Shown here: positions 23,046 through 32,846 of the stretch, in pieces
Numbering within the stretch: position 1 is the stretch's first letter
Layout: each line of letters starts with the position of its first letter
Source of the DNA: UBA5796 sp040752455
GTDB taxonomy: Bacteria > Chloroflexota > Anaerolineae > Anaerolineales > Villigracilaceae
Reading direction: 5' to 3'
Length of the DNA stretch: 64,000 bases
Assembly: GCA_049324115.1 (NCBI GenBank)
Contig: JBMOMN010000034.1
Coordinates: 9,103-73,102 of the forward strand
Translations under genes and position numbers: made by a program
Notes under the pieces: generated by a model
Databases searched by the model: none
The model's input: only the letters and a program-made list of their open reading frames with translations
Told to the model about the DNA's origin: nothing

Positions 23046-24246
23046 CGCTGCCGTCATCGGCGGCGGCCCGGCCGGGCTGATGGCCGCTGAAGTCTTGAGC
23101 GATGGCGGCCTGCGTGTCGACCTCTACGACGCCATGCCCGCCGTCGGGCGCAAATTCCTGGTGGCGGGCAGCAGCGGCCTCAACCTGACCCACGCCGGGC
23201 CGCTCGACGAATTCCTGTCACACTACGGGACGCGGCGGGCGCAGCTCGAACCCTTCGTCCGCGCTTTCGGGCCGGACGAGCTGCGCCGGTGGGCATCAGA
23301 ACTTGGCAGCGCGACTTTCATTGGCACATCAGGCCGGGTTTTTCCTGACGAGATGAAAGCCGCCAATCTCCTCCATGCCTGGCGCGAGCGACTGGGTGTG
23401 GCCGGGGTGACGTTCCACCCCAACCACAAATGGATCGGCTGGACGGACGACGGCTCCCTGCGCTTCGAAACCCCGGACGGGGAAACTCCCCGCCGTTTCG
23501 ACGCTTTGGTCCTGGCTCTGGGCGGCGCCTCCTGGCCGCAGACCGGCTCGACCGGGGCCTGGGCCGGGATCCTGGCCGGACGCGGCATCCCCGTCACGCC
23601 GTTCAAGCCCGCCAACTGCGGCTTCGACGTGAACTGGAGCGAACATTTCCGCCAGCGTTTCGAGGGTCAGCCGCTCAAGTCGGTGGTGCTGGAGTTCGAG
23701 GACTTCCGCCGCCAGGGTGAATTTGTCGTCACCGCCTATGGCGTGGAAGGCAGCCTGGTCTACGCCGTCTCGGCCCAGGTGCGGGACGCGCTCGAAGGAC
23801 GGGATCAGGCCATCGTCCGGCTCGACCTGACCCCGGACCGGACGCGGGAATGGCTGGTCGAACGGTTATCCCGTCCGCGTGGCTCGCGTTCGATGTCCAG
23901 CCATCTCAAAAAAACCGTCGGCATCCAGGGCGTCAGGGCCGGGCTGCTGTGGGAATTCGTCCCCCGCGAAGATTTCGCCGATGCTGAAAAACTGGCCGCG
24001 GCCATCAAATCCCTGCCGCTCCCGCTCGTCGCCCCGCGCCCGCTGGAGGAAGCCATCAGCACCGCCGGGGGAATCCCGTTCGAGGCGCTCGACGAGCGCC
24101 TGATGCTGACCGCCCTGCCGGGCGTCTTCTGCGCCGGTGAAATGCTGGACTGGGAGGCCCCGACCGGCGGCTACCTGCTGACCGCCTGCTTCGCCACCGG
24201 GCGGGCCGCGGGCCTGGGCGCGCTGGAATGGCTTCGAAAACAGTAA
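22978..24246 (+). CDS. NAD(P)/FAD-dependent oxidoreductase, BaiN/HI0933 family
   Basis: The protein has about 422 residues. The FAD-binding motif AVIGGGPAGLMAAEVL, the family stretch KFLVAGSSGLNLTHAGP and the C-terminal GVFCAGEMLDWEAPTGGYLL place it in the HI0933/BaiN-like flavoprotein family; its exact reaction is not known. The family normally starts a few residues before the GGGPAG motif. Here the upstream 20-30 codons are tandem-repeat sequence (SKSVAKSVAKSAAKSAA), and no ATG or Shine-Dalgarno site is present. GTG at 22978 is the closest in-frame start; TTG 22954 and CTG 22966 are others. The true start is therefore uncertain and may have been overwritten by repeat expansion. Confidence 0.8.
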   Translation: MTPIRLSASKSVAKSVAKSAAKSAAVIGGGPAGLMAAEVLSDGGLRVDLYDAMPAVGRKFLVAGSSGLNLTHAGPLDEFLSHYGTRRAQLEPFVRAFGPDELRRWASELGSATFIGTSGRVFPDEMKAANLLHAWRERLGVAGVTFHPNHKWIGWTDDGSLRFETPDGETPRRFDALVLALGGASWPQTGSTGAWAGILAGRGIPVTPFKPANCGFDVNWSEHFRQRFEGQPLKSVVLEFEDFRRQGEFVVTAYGVEGSLVYAVSAQVRDALEGRDQAIVRLDLTPDRTREWLVERLSRPRGSRSMSSHLKKTVGIQGVRAGLLWEFVPREDFADAEKLAAAIKSLPLPLVAPRPLEEAISTAGGIPFEALDERLMLTALPGVFCAGEMLDWEAPTGGYLLTACFATGRAAGLGALEWLRKQ

Positions 24247-24336
24247 GGGCGACCCCTCGAACCCAGACGGGGCTGAGTTTTTTGGAATGCAACCCCCTGA
24301 AATGCAGAGACTTATACTCCTGGCGGGTCGCCCCTA
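24243..24336. repeat. Inverted repeat, GTAAGGGCGACCC/GGGTCGCCCCTAC
   Basis: 12 of 13 bases match between the arms. It begins at the stop of the flavoprotein gene and ends just before the lipoprotein gene's ribosome site. Confidence 0.7.
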
Positions 24337-24360
24337 CAAATCATATTTTTTGGAGAAACC

Positions 24361-24789
24361 ATGAACAAAACCACCAAATTCTTCCTGCTGGCCAGCCTCT
24401 TGACAGCACTCGCCCTGCTGGCGGGCTGCGGCTCGGTCGCCCAAACCGTTTCGGATGATGTCAAAGAATCCGTGCTGGCCTTCGGCGAGCCGAAAACCGA
24501 CAACCTGCTGGCCGGGTTGAAAGAGAACGATTACGCCAAATTCTCGGCGGATTTCGACGCCGACATGCTCGCCGCCCTGACCGAAGCCAGGTTCGCCGAC
24601 CTGAAAGCTGACCGGGACATCGCCCTGGGCGGTTACGTCTCACGCGAGGTGGTCAACGTCACCCTGGACGGCGACTTCTATACAGTCTTCTACCTGGTCC
24701 GGTTCGAGAAGCAGGCCGACGTGATCCTGCGGGTAGTCTTCCGGGTGGAAGAGCCACACCAGGTCAGCGGGCTGTGGTTCAGCAAATGA
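24361..24789 (+). CDS. Small lipoprotein (DUF3887-like)
   Basis: The 142 residues have a lipoprotein signal with lipobox LAGC (Cys23) and a mature alpha+beta domain (KENDYAKFSADFDADMLAALT, then beta strands to QVSGLWFSK). This resembles DUF3887/NTF2-like folds seen in secreted lipoproteins. GGAG is 6 bases before the ATG. The function is unknown; such domains are often small ligand-binding or dimerisation modules outside the membrane. Confidence 0.78.
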   Translation: MNKTTKFFLLASLLTALALLAGCGSVAQTVSDDVKESVLAFGEPKTDNLLAGLKENDYAKFSADFDADMLAALTEARFADLKADRDIALGGYVSREVVNVTLDGDFYTVFYLVRFEKQADVILRVVFRVEEPHQVSGLWFSK

Positions 24790-24801
24790 GATTGACAGGC
24801 G

Positions 24802-24810
24802 TGCTATACT
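24802..24810 (+). promoter_or_regulatory. Extended -10 promoter for the toroid protein gene
   Basis: TGCTATACT matches TGnTATAAT except one base. The TTGACA 4 bases upstream is too close to serve as its -35. Confidence 0.45.
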
Positions 24811-24859
24811 GGTTTTAGGCACGCAACCGATCGTCCGTGAACGACCGGCGGAGGGACGT

Positions 24860-25873
24860 ATGACCTGGCAAGAACAACTCCATGCGGGGGCTTTGGACTG
24901 GCTGCTCGAACGCCGCGACCCCGGCGTCCGCTACCTGGCGCTGCGGGACCTGCCCGGCCTGCCCGCCGACGACCGCGAATTGCTGGCCGCCAGGGAAGCA
25001 GCTCACCGCGAAGGCCCGATCGCCGCCATCCTGGATCAAATGGACGGAGCCGGGTATTGGGTCGAACCCGGCCCGGGCTACAACCCCAAATATCGCAGCA
25101 GCGTTTGGGCCGTGATCCTGCTGGGACAGTTGGGGGCTTCGGTGGAGATGGACGAACGTATTGGACGGGCCTGCCGTTACCTGCTCGACCACGCCCTCGC
25201 CGAAAACGGTCAATTTACGGCCAGCGGCGCGCCTTCCGGCACGGCGGATTGTTTGCAGGGGAATCTATGCGCCGCCCTGCTCGACCTGGGATTCGACGAC
25301 CCGCGCCTGGACCTGGCCTTCGACTGGATGGCCCGCAGCGTGACCGGCGAAGGGATCGCCCCGATGGAAGACAAACACGCCCCCGTCCGCTATTATGCCG
25401 GCAAGTGCGGCCCGGTCTTCGCCTGCGGGGCGAACAACAAACTCCCCTGCGCCTGGGGCGGGGTCAAGGTGATGCTGGCCTTCGGCAAACTCCCGGCCGG
25501 GCGGCGCACACCGCGTATCGTGCGGGCCATCGAGCAGGGCGTAGAATTCCTGTTAGGCGTAGACCCGGCGGAGGCCGCCTATCCCAGTGGCTGGGCCGAC
25601 AAGCCCAGCGGCAACTGGTGGAAATTCGGTTTCCCGGTCTTCTACGTGACCGACCTGCTGCAAAACGTCGAGGCCCTGGTCCGGCTGGAATTCGGGAGCG
25701 ACCCGCGCCTGTCCCGCGCCCTCGATCTGATCCGAAGCAAGCAAGACGCCAATGGGCGCTGGGCGTTGGAGTACGATTATTCCGGCAAGACTTGGGGCGA
25801 GTTCGGTCAAAAGAAACAACCCAACAAATGGGTCACACTGAGGGCCGCCTGGGTTTTGGGCCATGCCCATTGA
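24860..25873 (+). CDS. Alpha/alpha-toroid protein resembling prenyltransferase/terpene-cyclase repeats
   Basis: The 337 residues have repeated helical motifs with GxxW-like and C-terminal QDANGRWALEYDYSGKTW features, reminiscent of the alpha/alpha toroid of prenyltransferases and squalene cyclases. The catalytic DxDD of terpene cyclases was not found. Three cysteines lie in the middle (KCGPVFACGANNKLPCAW) and could bind metal. There is no signal peptide or membrane segment. GGAGGGA precedes the ATG at a good distance. The enzymatic role is unassigned. Proteins of this look are common in Chloroflexota as recalled, sometimes mislabelled as nitrogen-fixation proteins. Confidence 0.62.
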   Translation: MTWQEQLHAGALDWLLERRDPGVRYLALRDLPGLPADDRELLAAREAAHREGPIAAILDQMDGAGYWVEPGPGYNPKYRSSVWAVILLGQLGASVEMDERIGRACRYLLDHALAENGQFTASGAPSGTADCLQGNLCAALLDLGFDDPRLDLAFDWMARSVTGEGIAPMEDKHAPVRYYAGKCGPVFACGANNKLPCAWGGVKVMLAFGKLPAGRRTPRIVRAIEQGVEFLLGVDPAEAAYPSGWADKPSGNWWKFGFPVFYVTDLLQNVEALVRLEFGSDPRLSRALDLIRSKQDANGRWALEYDYSGKTWGEFGQKKQPNKWVTLRAAWVLGHAH

Positions 25874-25918
25874 CCGCGGCTCTTCGGGATTTCCGCGTTT
25901 GATAGAAGGAGGTGCAAC

Positions 25919-26736
25919 ATGCAAGCCACAAACCATTTTGAATCGGTCCGCCCGACAGTGCGGCGGGAACGGCAGGAACGGGGCTGGGGCGCGGCGTTCC
26001 TGGCCGGGCTGCCGCACCTGTTGATGGGATTGCTCATCTGTTGGGGCAACTTTTTCGCCGGTTCCGATGCGAAATCTGTCCAAATGATCTCCACACTTTT
26101 GGGAATATCCTTGGCCGGGCTGGTGGTTTTCATGATCGTCCGGGCGGCGCGGGAGGATTGGCCATTGTGGAGCGCCAGTTGGTACGGTTACGCCGCCTGG
26201 ATTGCGTTAGCCATCGTCATCCTGTTGACGAACTCGATCCAATATGAGCGGATGTGGGTTATCAACCTGGCCTTGCTGGTGGGTTGGCTGGGAGCGGTCC
26301 TGCTCGGATACCTCTACCTGTTTGCCGCGGACCGGGTGCAGTCGCTGCTGGCGGTCGTGTTCCTGTTCCCGCTCTTTGGGCTGTATTTCCTGGAATTCAT
26401 CCCTAATCCGATCGAAGGCCTGCTCGCCATCGGGACCGGGAGCCTGACCGCCGTTACCGCAGCCCTGATCCACCGTTCAGGCGATTACCGCCGCGGCTTG
26501 TTCTACAGCCTCCTGCTAACTCTGGTACTTGGGGTAAGTTTTGCGTATGTGGGCGTCTATCAGGCCAATGAACTGCCGGAATTCATCCCATTCGACCCTC
26601 AATTCTCAGACTTCACCTCCTTGCTGGGGCTATACCTGGCAAGCTATACCTGGCAATTGGAGCGGTCATCTATGGCCTGCCGCCCCTCGTGCAATGGATT
26701 TGGGGATTTTTCCCAAAGAAGATCAAAACTGCCTGA
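25919..26736 (+). pseudogene. Multi-spanning membrane protein gene with a frameshifting 14-bp duplication
   Basis: The frame encodes about 240 residues with seven or so hydrophobic segments and no recognised family. At 26629-26656 a 14-bp unit (GCTATACCTGGCAA) is directly duplicated. Read as given, the frame leaves the membrane pattern and ends at 26803 with a polar, Arg/Ser-rich tail. With one copy removed the protein continues as LLGLYLAIGAVIYGLPPLVQ... and ends in a basic KKIKTA tail at a TGA at 26734-26736, which fits the hydrophobic pattern. The duplication is therefore a recent disruption or an assembly error, and the intact protein would be 267 residues. GAAGGAGG precedes the ATG. Confidence 0.72.
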
Positions 26737-26756
26737 GCCCGATTTCGTTAGAAACC

Positions 26757-26788
26757 ACAGCGCCCGGTTCAGGGCGCTGTTTCTCTTA
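26757..26788. terminator. Bidirectional-type terminator between convergent genes
   Basis: Stem ACAGCGCCC/GGGCGCTGT, loop of 6, then TTCTCTTATTT on the plus strand. The stop of the minus-strand protease (26769-26771) is in the loop. Confidence 0.7.
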
Positions 26789-27548
26789 TTTCAAGGCCGG
26801 TGAGTTTCGACAACAGTCTGTGCAGCAGGGCAAAAGGCAGGGCCAGAATCACGTGCAGGATCGCGCTGAGGGCGAAGATGGTCGCCACCGAGCGCAGGAA
26901 ATCGTTCAGCGGCGGGGCCAGGTGCTGCAACATCCAGGGACCGGCGCCGGCCAGCAGGGCCAGCCCGAACAGCACGCCCACCGACAGTCCCAGCGGGGCC
27001 CAGGCGTGGCGGTCGGATTGGGAGGGGAGCATGGTGCTGCTGACGGCAAAGGCCAGGTAGAACCACAGCCAGAAATCGGGATAGCCCGGCAGCAGGAGCA
27101 CCCCTTTCCAGAAAAGGGGGAAATTGGCCCCGCGCAGGAAGTTCCACAGGGTCAGCATGTGCAGGTGGTCAATGGCGATGTAAGCCACCACCAACCCGCC
27201 GACGATCAGCGGCGCGGCCCCGATCAGCGAATCTCGCACGAAATCAGCTTTCTCGGTTTCGACGTAACCCAGGCGCAGGCGGTCGTCCATCACCTGCGGG
27301 ATGAGCGAAAACCCGCCCGTGCGCACCCCCAGGATTCGGGCCACCACGTAGTGGCTGGACTCGTGCAGCACCACGCCGGGAAAGAAGAGCAGGGCGAACA
27401 GCCCCATGGCCAGGGATGGGTTGCGGGTGAGGATCAGGAAAACGGCCTGCATCTCGCGGTGCAAGGCCCGCTGGATGAAGACCAGCGGCACGAGAATGGC
27501 CGTCAGCCAGAGCAGGCCGTCGAGGGCGGAAAGGAGGGAAAAATCCAT
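26769..27548 (-). CDS. Putative M50-like membrane metalloprotease
   Basis: The 259 residues have about six hydrophobic segments. The first ~75 residues end in a zinc-type motif HESSH (VVLHESSHYVVARILGV) at the edge of a membrane helix, as in site-2-protease-like M50 enzymes. A possible third ligand is the Asp in LPSQSDRHAW; the classical NPDG motif is not seen. Membership in M50 is thus likely but not certain. It would cut membrane or near-membrane substrates. A palindromic repeat (27551-27619) lies between it and tpiA upstream. Confidence 0.72.
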   Translation of the reverse strand: MDFSLLSALDGLLWLTAILVPLVFIQRALHREMQAVFLILTRNPSLAMGLFALLFFPGVVLHESSHYVVARILGVRTGGFSLIPQVMDDRLRLGYVETEKADFVRDSLIGAAPLIVGGLVVAYIAIDHLHMLTLWNFLRGANFPLFWKGVLLLPGYPDFWLWFYLAFAVSSTMLPSQSDRHAWAPLGLSVGVLFGLALLAGAGPWMLQHLAPPLNDFLRSVATIFALSAILHVILALPFALLHRLLSKLTGLEIRETAP

Positions 27549-27550
27549 TT

Positions 27551-27619
27551 GGACGGTGGGCGGAGGACGATGGACCGTAGACTGTGGACAATCATCGGTC
27601 TACCGTCCACCGTCTGCGG
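27551..27619. repeat. Inverted repeat between tpiA and the protease gene
   Basis: Imperfect arms around GACGGTGGGCGGAGGACG and CGGTCTACCGTCCACCGTC, with inner GTAGACTGTGGAC-type similarity. It is one of the many intergenic palindromes of this genome. Confidence 0.55.
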
Positions 27620-27633
27620 TCAGCTTTCGGCGA

Positions 27634-28395
27634 TTACTGATCCGAGGCTGCTTTAACGATGGCAATGAACTCGTCGGCTTTCAGGCTGGCCCCGCCGACC
27701 AGCGCGCCGTCAATGTCTGGCTGGCCGAAGAACTCGGAGGCGTTGGCCGCAGTGACCGAGCCGCCGTATTGCACCCGGATGGCCTGGGCCGTCTCAACGC
27801 CGAACAGGTCGGCCAGCGCCGGGCGGATCACCTCGGCCACGACGGCGTTGGCGGCCTCGCCGGTGGAGGCTTTACCCGTCCCGATGGCCCAGACCGGTTC
27901 GTAGGCGATGACGATCCGGGCGGCTTTGGCGGGATCCGTGTCGTGCAGGCCGAGGCTGATTTGACGGCGGACAACTTCCCCCGTCCGGCCCGCTTCGTAC
28001 TGGTCGAGCGTCTCGCCGACGCAGACGATCGGGGTCAGGTCCACGCCCTGGGCGGCGCGGACCTTCCGATTCACAATCTCATCGGTTTCACCGAAATAAG
28101 CCCGGCGCTCCGAGTGGCCAAGGATGGCGTAGCCGCAAAATTCCCTGACCATTCCGGGAGCGATCTCGCCGGTGAACGCGCCTTTGGCCTCCCAGTGCAT
28201 GTTCTGGGCGCCCAGGCCGATGCCCGTTCCTTGCAGCAGGGCCGAGGCGGCCAGCAGGGAGGGGAAAGGCGGGCAGAGCACTTTCTCCACGCCGGGGATG
28301 TCGCGCAGTTTCAGGCTCATCTTGAAGACCAGTTCGCGGGCCTCGGCGACGGTTTTGTTCATTTTCCAGTTGCCAGCTACGATGGGGGTTCGCAT
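27634..28395 (-). CDS. tpiA: Triosephosphate isomerase
   Basis: At 253 residues it interconverts dihydroxyacetone phosphate and glyceraldehyde 3-phosphate. It has GNWKMN (catalytic Lys), LGHSERR (catalytic His), AYEPVWAIGTG (catalytic Glu) and the phosphate-binding VQYGGSVTAAN. GGAG is 5 bases before the ATG. It is the last gene of the minus-strand set gap-pgk-Ser/Thr kinase-tpi. Confidence 0.98.
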   Translation of the reverse strand: MRTPIVAGNWKMNKTVAEARELVFKMSLKLRDIPGVEKVLCPPFPSLLAASALLQGTGIGLGAQNMHWEAKGAFTGEIAPGMVREFCGYAILGHSERRAYFGETDEIVNRKVRAAQGVDLTPIVCVGETLDQYEAGRTGEVVRRQISLGLHDTDPAKAARIVIAYEPVWAIGTGKASTGEAANAVVAEVIRPALADLFGVETAQAIRVQYGGSVTAANASEFFGQPDIDGALVGGASLKADEFIAIVKAASDQ

Positions 28396-28419
28396 CGAAT
28401 CTCCTTATTGTTTAAAGTT

Positions 28420-28480
28420 TTCACCACAGAGGCACGGGGAGATTCTCTGTGATCTCAGTGCGCTCTGTGGTGCATCTCTC
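28420..28480. repeat. Inverted repeat upstream of tpiA
   Basis: ACCACAGAGGCAC and GCTCTGTGGT arms with an inner GATTCTCTGTGATCTC segment, between the Ser/Thr kinase and tpiA. Confidence 0.55.
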
Positions 28481-28494
28481 CCGGCTTGTCCGGC

Positions 28495-30243
28495 TCAGGG
28501 AATTTCTTTCATCAAGTAGCCCGCCTCGTCCTTGATCCAGGGCGGGACGGCGGGATCGTCCATCAGCCCCTGCAACAGGTCGCGGGCCGGGTCGAATTCA
28601 TCGCGCCACAGGTGGATCTCGGCCTGGAGCAGGCGGATTTCCTGCAAATCCGGCTTGCGTTGGATCAATTGTTCCAGCCACCGCTGGGCTTCATCGGGGC
28701 CGCGCTGGTGCAGGGCGTAGCGCGTTTGGGCCACCAGCATGAGCGGCTCGTCGAGCCGTCCGATGTCCTCGAACGGCAACACCTTTGGGGCGATCTCCTC
28801 ATCGAAAGCCGTGTAGACCGACCGGTGCAGGCGGGCGCGCGTGTCCGGTGAGATGGTTTGCCCCTCGAGCTTGGCGAGGCGGAAATCCATGTAGGCGGTG
28901 CCGGGCCAGAAATCCATCCCGGCCAGCCGGTCGCTGGAGGCAACGAAGAAATCGCGGTCCTCCCCGGCAAGGTCGGCAGATCTATGCAACTGGACGATGG
29001 CTTCTTCGGTCTTCTTGGCTTCTGCCAGCGCAACCGCCAGGTCGAGGCGGGCGTAAGCGTCATCCGGGTTCTCTTCGGCGCGGCGGCGGGCCTCTGCCAC
29101 CGGCCCCTCGGCGGGAGGTTCCTGCGGCAAGGATGTCGGGCGGGACTCGGGCAGGGAGGTTGCCTGGGCCGCGGCGGTCTGCGCAGCGGCCTGCCTGGCA
29201 TTGAGACGATTCCCCTGGGTGGCCCAAAGGATCACCAGGCAGCACAAAATGAAAAGCACCGAGGCCGCCACGAGCACCCATTTCGAGACGCCCTTCTTCG
29301 GCGCTTTCTCCGTTGTGACGGGCGGAGCGGGCGCGGGAACCGGGGCCGGCTCGGCCGCCTCCTGCGTTATCCCGGCGGACGGCGCGACGATCGTCTCCGG
29401 CTGGTCGGGGATGCCGGATTCGCCCCAGGCAGATTTGAAGGCAGCCACCAGCGCGGCCACGTCCGGGTAGCGGTCGGGGCGTTCCTTGGCCAGGGCCTTG
29501 AGCAGCACCCGCTGGACGGGTTCCGGCACGTTCGGGTTGACCATGCGCGGCAGGGGCAGCGGCGTATAAATGTGGTCGTGAATAATGGAAAAAGGCGTAT
29601 CGGCGCTGAACGGGACTTTGCCCACCGCCAGTTCGTAGAGCATCACGCCGAAGGAGTAGATGTCGGTGCCTTCGTCGAGTTCCTTTTTGCCCATGGCCTG
29701 TTCGGGCGAGATGTACTGCGGCGTGCCCAGGATCATGTCCGAGGTCAGGGTCGATTCCCCGGCCTGGGCGATGCGCGCCAGCCCGAAGTCTGCCAGGTAG
29801 ATCTGCCCGTCGGCGGCGAGCAGCACGTTCGAGGGTTTCACGTCCCGGTGCAGGATTCCCCGTTTGTGGGCATAGGTCAGGGCCGGGCCGATGGCGTCAA
29901 TCATTCGCTCGATCTCGTCCGAACTGAGCGGGCCGCGTCCGAGACGGGCTTTGAGCGTCTCCCCCTCGATGAACTTCATCACGAGATACGGCTGCCCGTT
30001 GTGCTCGGCAAAATCATAGATCGGGACAATGTTGGGATGTTCCAGTTTCGCCACCAGGCGGGCCTCACGCTGGAAACGGGCGTGGAAATTGGCGTCTTCG
30101 AGGAAAGCCTGGTGCAGCACTTTGAGCGCCACGTAGCGGTCAAGCGAGGCGTGATAAGCCTTGTAGACCGTCGCCATGCCGCCCTGTCCAAGCTGCTCAA
30201 GGATGCGGTACGGGCCGACTGTTTCTCCAACTGCAAAGGGCAT
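28495..30243 (-). CDS. Transmembrane Ser/Thr protein kinase with an extracellular TPR-like domain
   Basis: The protein has 582 residues. The kinase domain (about 8-265) has GQGGMAT, the Lys in VALKVLH, HRDVKPSN and DFGLARI. A Pro/Ala linker leads to one membrane segment (about 322-342, WVLVAASVLFILCCLVILW). The outer ~240 residues contain helical TPR-like repeats (DDAYARLDLAVALAEAKKTEEAIVQLHRS). ATG 30243 has GGGAGA 7 bases upstream; the ATG two codons earlier is too close to that site. It lies between pgk and tpiA, so it may sense or adjust glycolytic state. That is inference from position only. Confidence 0.9.
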   Translation of the reverse strand: MPFAVGETVGPYRILEQLGQGGMATVYKAYHASLDRYVALKVLHQAFLEDANFHARFQREARLVAKLEHPNIVPIYDFAEHNGQPYLVMKFIEGETLKARLGRGPLSSDEIERMIDAIGPALTYAHKRGILHRDVKPSNVLLAADGQIYLADFGLARIAQAGESTLTSDMILGTPQYISPEQAMGKKELDEGTDIYSFGVMLYELAVGKVPFSADTPFSIIHDHIYTPLPLPRMVNPNVPEPVQRVLLKALAKERPDRYPDVAALVAAFKSAWGESGIPDQPETIVAPSAGITQEAAEPAPVPAPAPPVTTEKAPKKGVSKWVLVAASVLFILCCLVILWATQGNRLNARQAAAQTAAAQATSLPESRPTSLPQEPPAEGPVAEARRRAEENPDDAYARLDLAVALAEAKKTEEAIVQLHRSADLAGEDRDFFVASSDRLAGMDFWPGTAYMDFRLAKLEGQTISPDTRARLHRSVYTAFDEEIAPKVLPFEDIGRLDEPLMLVAQTRYALHQRGPDEAQRWLEQLIQRKPDLQEIRLLQAEIHLWRDEFDPARDLLQGLMDDPAVPPWIKDEAGYLMKEIP

Positions 30244-30416
30244 AAGCATTCTCCCGCGGGCAGGTTTGCATCATTATAGCCCACTTGGGTAAGCGGCATG
30301 TCACCCCGGTGTAAATTGTGGGTAATTTGTAAACCGGCGCCCCAAAAACGTCCCAAAGGTTGGGTTCACCCTTCGCGTCGCTCGGAAGACCTTCAGGACG
30401 TTTATTTGCCGATGGG

Positions 30417-31589
<1,173 letters not shown>

Positions 31590-31607
31590 GGTTTCTCCGG
31601 GAAAAGT

Positions 31608-31680
31608 TGACAGGGAAACACGGAAACAGGTACACAAGCAATGGATACCTGTGTACCTGTCTACCTGTTTACCGGAATAC
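31608..31680. repeat. Repeat-rich spacer between gap and pgk
   Basis: It contains CAGGTACACA/TGTGTACCTG inverted arms and several AAACAGGT/ACCTGTTT pairs, forming an imperfect long hairpin. Confidence 0.6.
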
Positions 31681-31681
31681 C

Positions 31682-32740
31682 CTAAAGGTTCTTCGCCATC
31701 AACGCGGCCAGATCCGCCGTGCGGCAGGAGTAGCCCCATTCGTTGTCGTACCAGGTGACGACCTTGATGAAGTTATTCTTCTCTTTGCCGAGCACGCTGG
31801 TGAAGGGCAGGTCCACGGATGAACTGAACGAGCTGCCTTTGTAATCAATCGAGACCAGGGGTTCGTCCACCGCGTCCAGGATGCCTTTCAGGCGGGGCGT
31901 GGCGGCTGCGTCGCGGAACATCTGGCGCAGGTCGTCGGTGGTGGTGGAGACTTCCACTTCGGCGGTGAAATCCACGATGGAGACGGTGCTGGTCGGGACG
32001 CGCAGGGCGTAGCCGTCGAATTTGCCCGCTAAATCGGGGATGACCAGTTTGATGGCTTTGGCCGCGCCGGTCGTCGTGGGGATGATGCTCATCGCCGCGG
32101 CCCGGGCACGCCGCAGGTCCGAGTGGGGCAGGTCGAGGATCTTCTGGTCGTTGGTGTAGGCGTGGATGGTGGTCATGAAGGCGCGCTTGATCTTCAGGTT
32201 GTCATGCACCACTTTGGCCGCCGGGGCCAGGCAGTTGGTGGTGCAGGAGGCGTTGGAGACGACGTGGTGCTTGGCCGGGTCGTACATTTCTTCGTTGACA
32301 CCCAGCACGACGGTCAGGTCTTCGCCCTCGGAGGGGGCCGAGATGATGACCTTCTTCGCGCCGCCTTTGGTGATGTGGTTCTCCGCGCCTTTGACGGCCT
32401 TGCCTTTCTTGTTGACGCCGTCCGATTTGATGGTGAAGATGCCGGTCGATTCGATCACGATGTCCACGCCCAGGCTGCCCCAGGGGATGTTGGCCGGGTC
32501 GGTCTCTTTGAAGGCGATGACCTTCTTGCCGTCAATGACCAGGCCGTCGTCGGCTACTTCCACCGTGCCGTCGAAGCGGCCGTAGTTGGAGTCATATTTG
32601 AGCAGGTGGGCCATCGTTTTCAAGTCGCCGATGTCGTTGAAGGCGACCACTTCGAGCGTACCCGAATGAAAGTCGCGGATCGCCTTGAGCACCTGGCGCC
32701 CGATGCGCCCGAAACCGTTGATACCTACTTTTACAGTCAT
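31682..32740 (-). CDS. gap: Glyceraldehyde-3-phosphate dehydrogenase, type I
   Basis: The 352-residue NAD(P)-dependent enzyme begins VKVGINGFGRIGR and has the catalytic Cys (about C166) in SNASCTTNCLAP and the conserved WYDNEWGYS near the end. It is about 15 residues longer than the usual ~335. AGGAGG is 6 bases before the ATG at 32740. It is first in the gap-pgk-kinase-tpi set and has an extended -10 element (32812-32804) about 65 bases upstream. Confidence 0.97.
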   Translation of the reverse strand: MTVKVGINGFGRIGRQVLKAIRDFHSGTLEVVAFNDIGDLKTMAHLLKYDSNYGRFDGTVEVADDGLVIDGKKVIAFKETDPANIPWGSLGVDIVIESTGIFTIKSDGVNKKGKAVKGAENHITKGGAKKVIISAPSEGEDLTVVLGVNEEMYDPAKHHVVSNASCTTNCLAPAAKVVHDNLKIKRAFMTTIHAYTNDQKILDLPHSDLRRARAAAMSIIPTTTGAAKAIKLVIPDLAGKFDGYALRVPTSTVSIVDFTAEVEVSTTTDDLRQMFRDAAATPRLKGILDAVDEPLVSIDYKGSSFSSSVDLPFTSVLGKEKNNFIKVVTWYDNEWGYSCRTADLAALMAKNL

Positions 32741-32803
32741 GTTGGACCTCCTGAAAATGGTGTCGAATTTTGTGTCAGTTTGTGAATTTTTCCACAAACG
32801 TGG

Positions 32804-32812
32804 ATTTTATCA
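32804..32812 (-). promoter_or_regulatory. Extended -10 promoter for gap
   Basis: Minus-strand TGATAAAAT (TGnTAnAAT). No good -35 is visible. Confidence 0.45.
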
Positions 32813-32846
32813 TAATTGCCGAACAAATTGCCGATGGTTCTCCAGC

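Noticed and set aside
24792..24810. TTGACA followed by TATACT as a classical promoter
   Set aside because: The spacer is only 7 bases; the -10 alone fits better as an extended -10 element.
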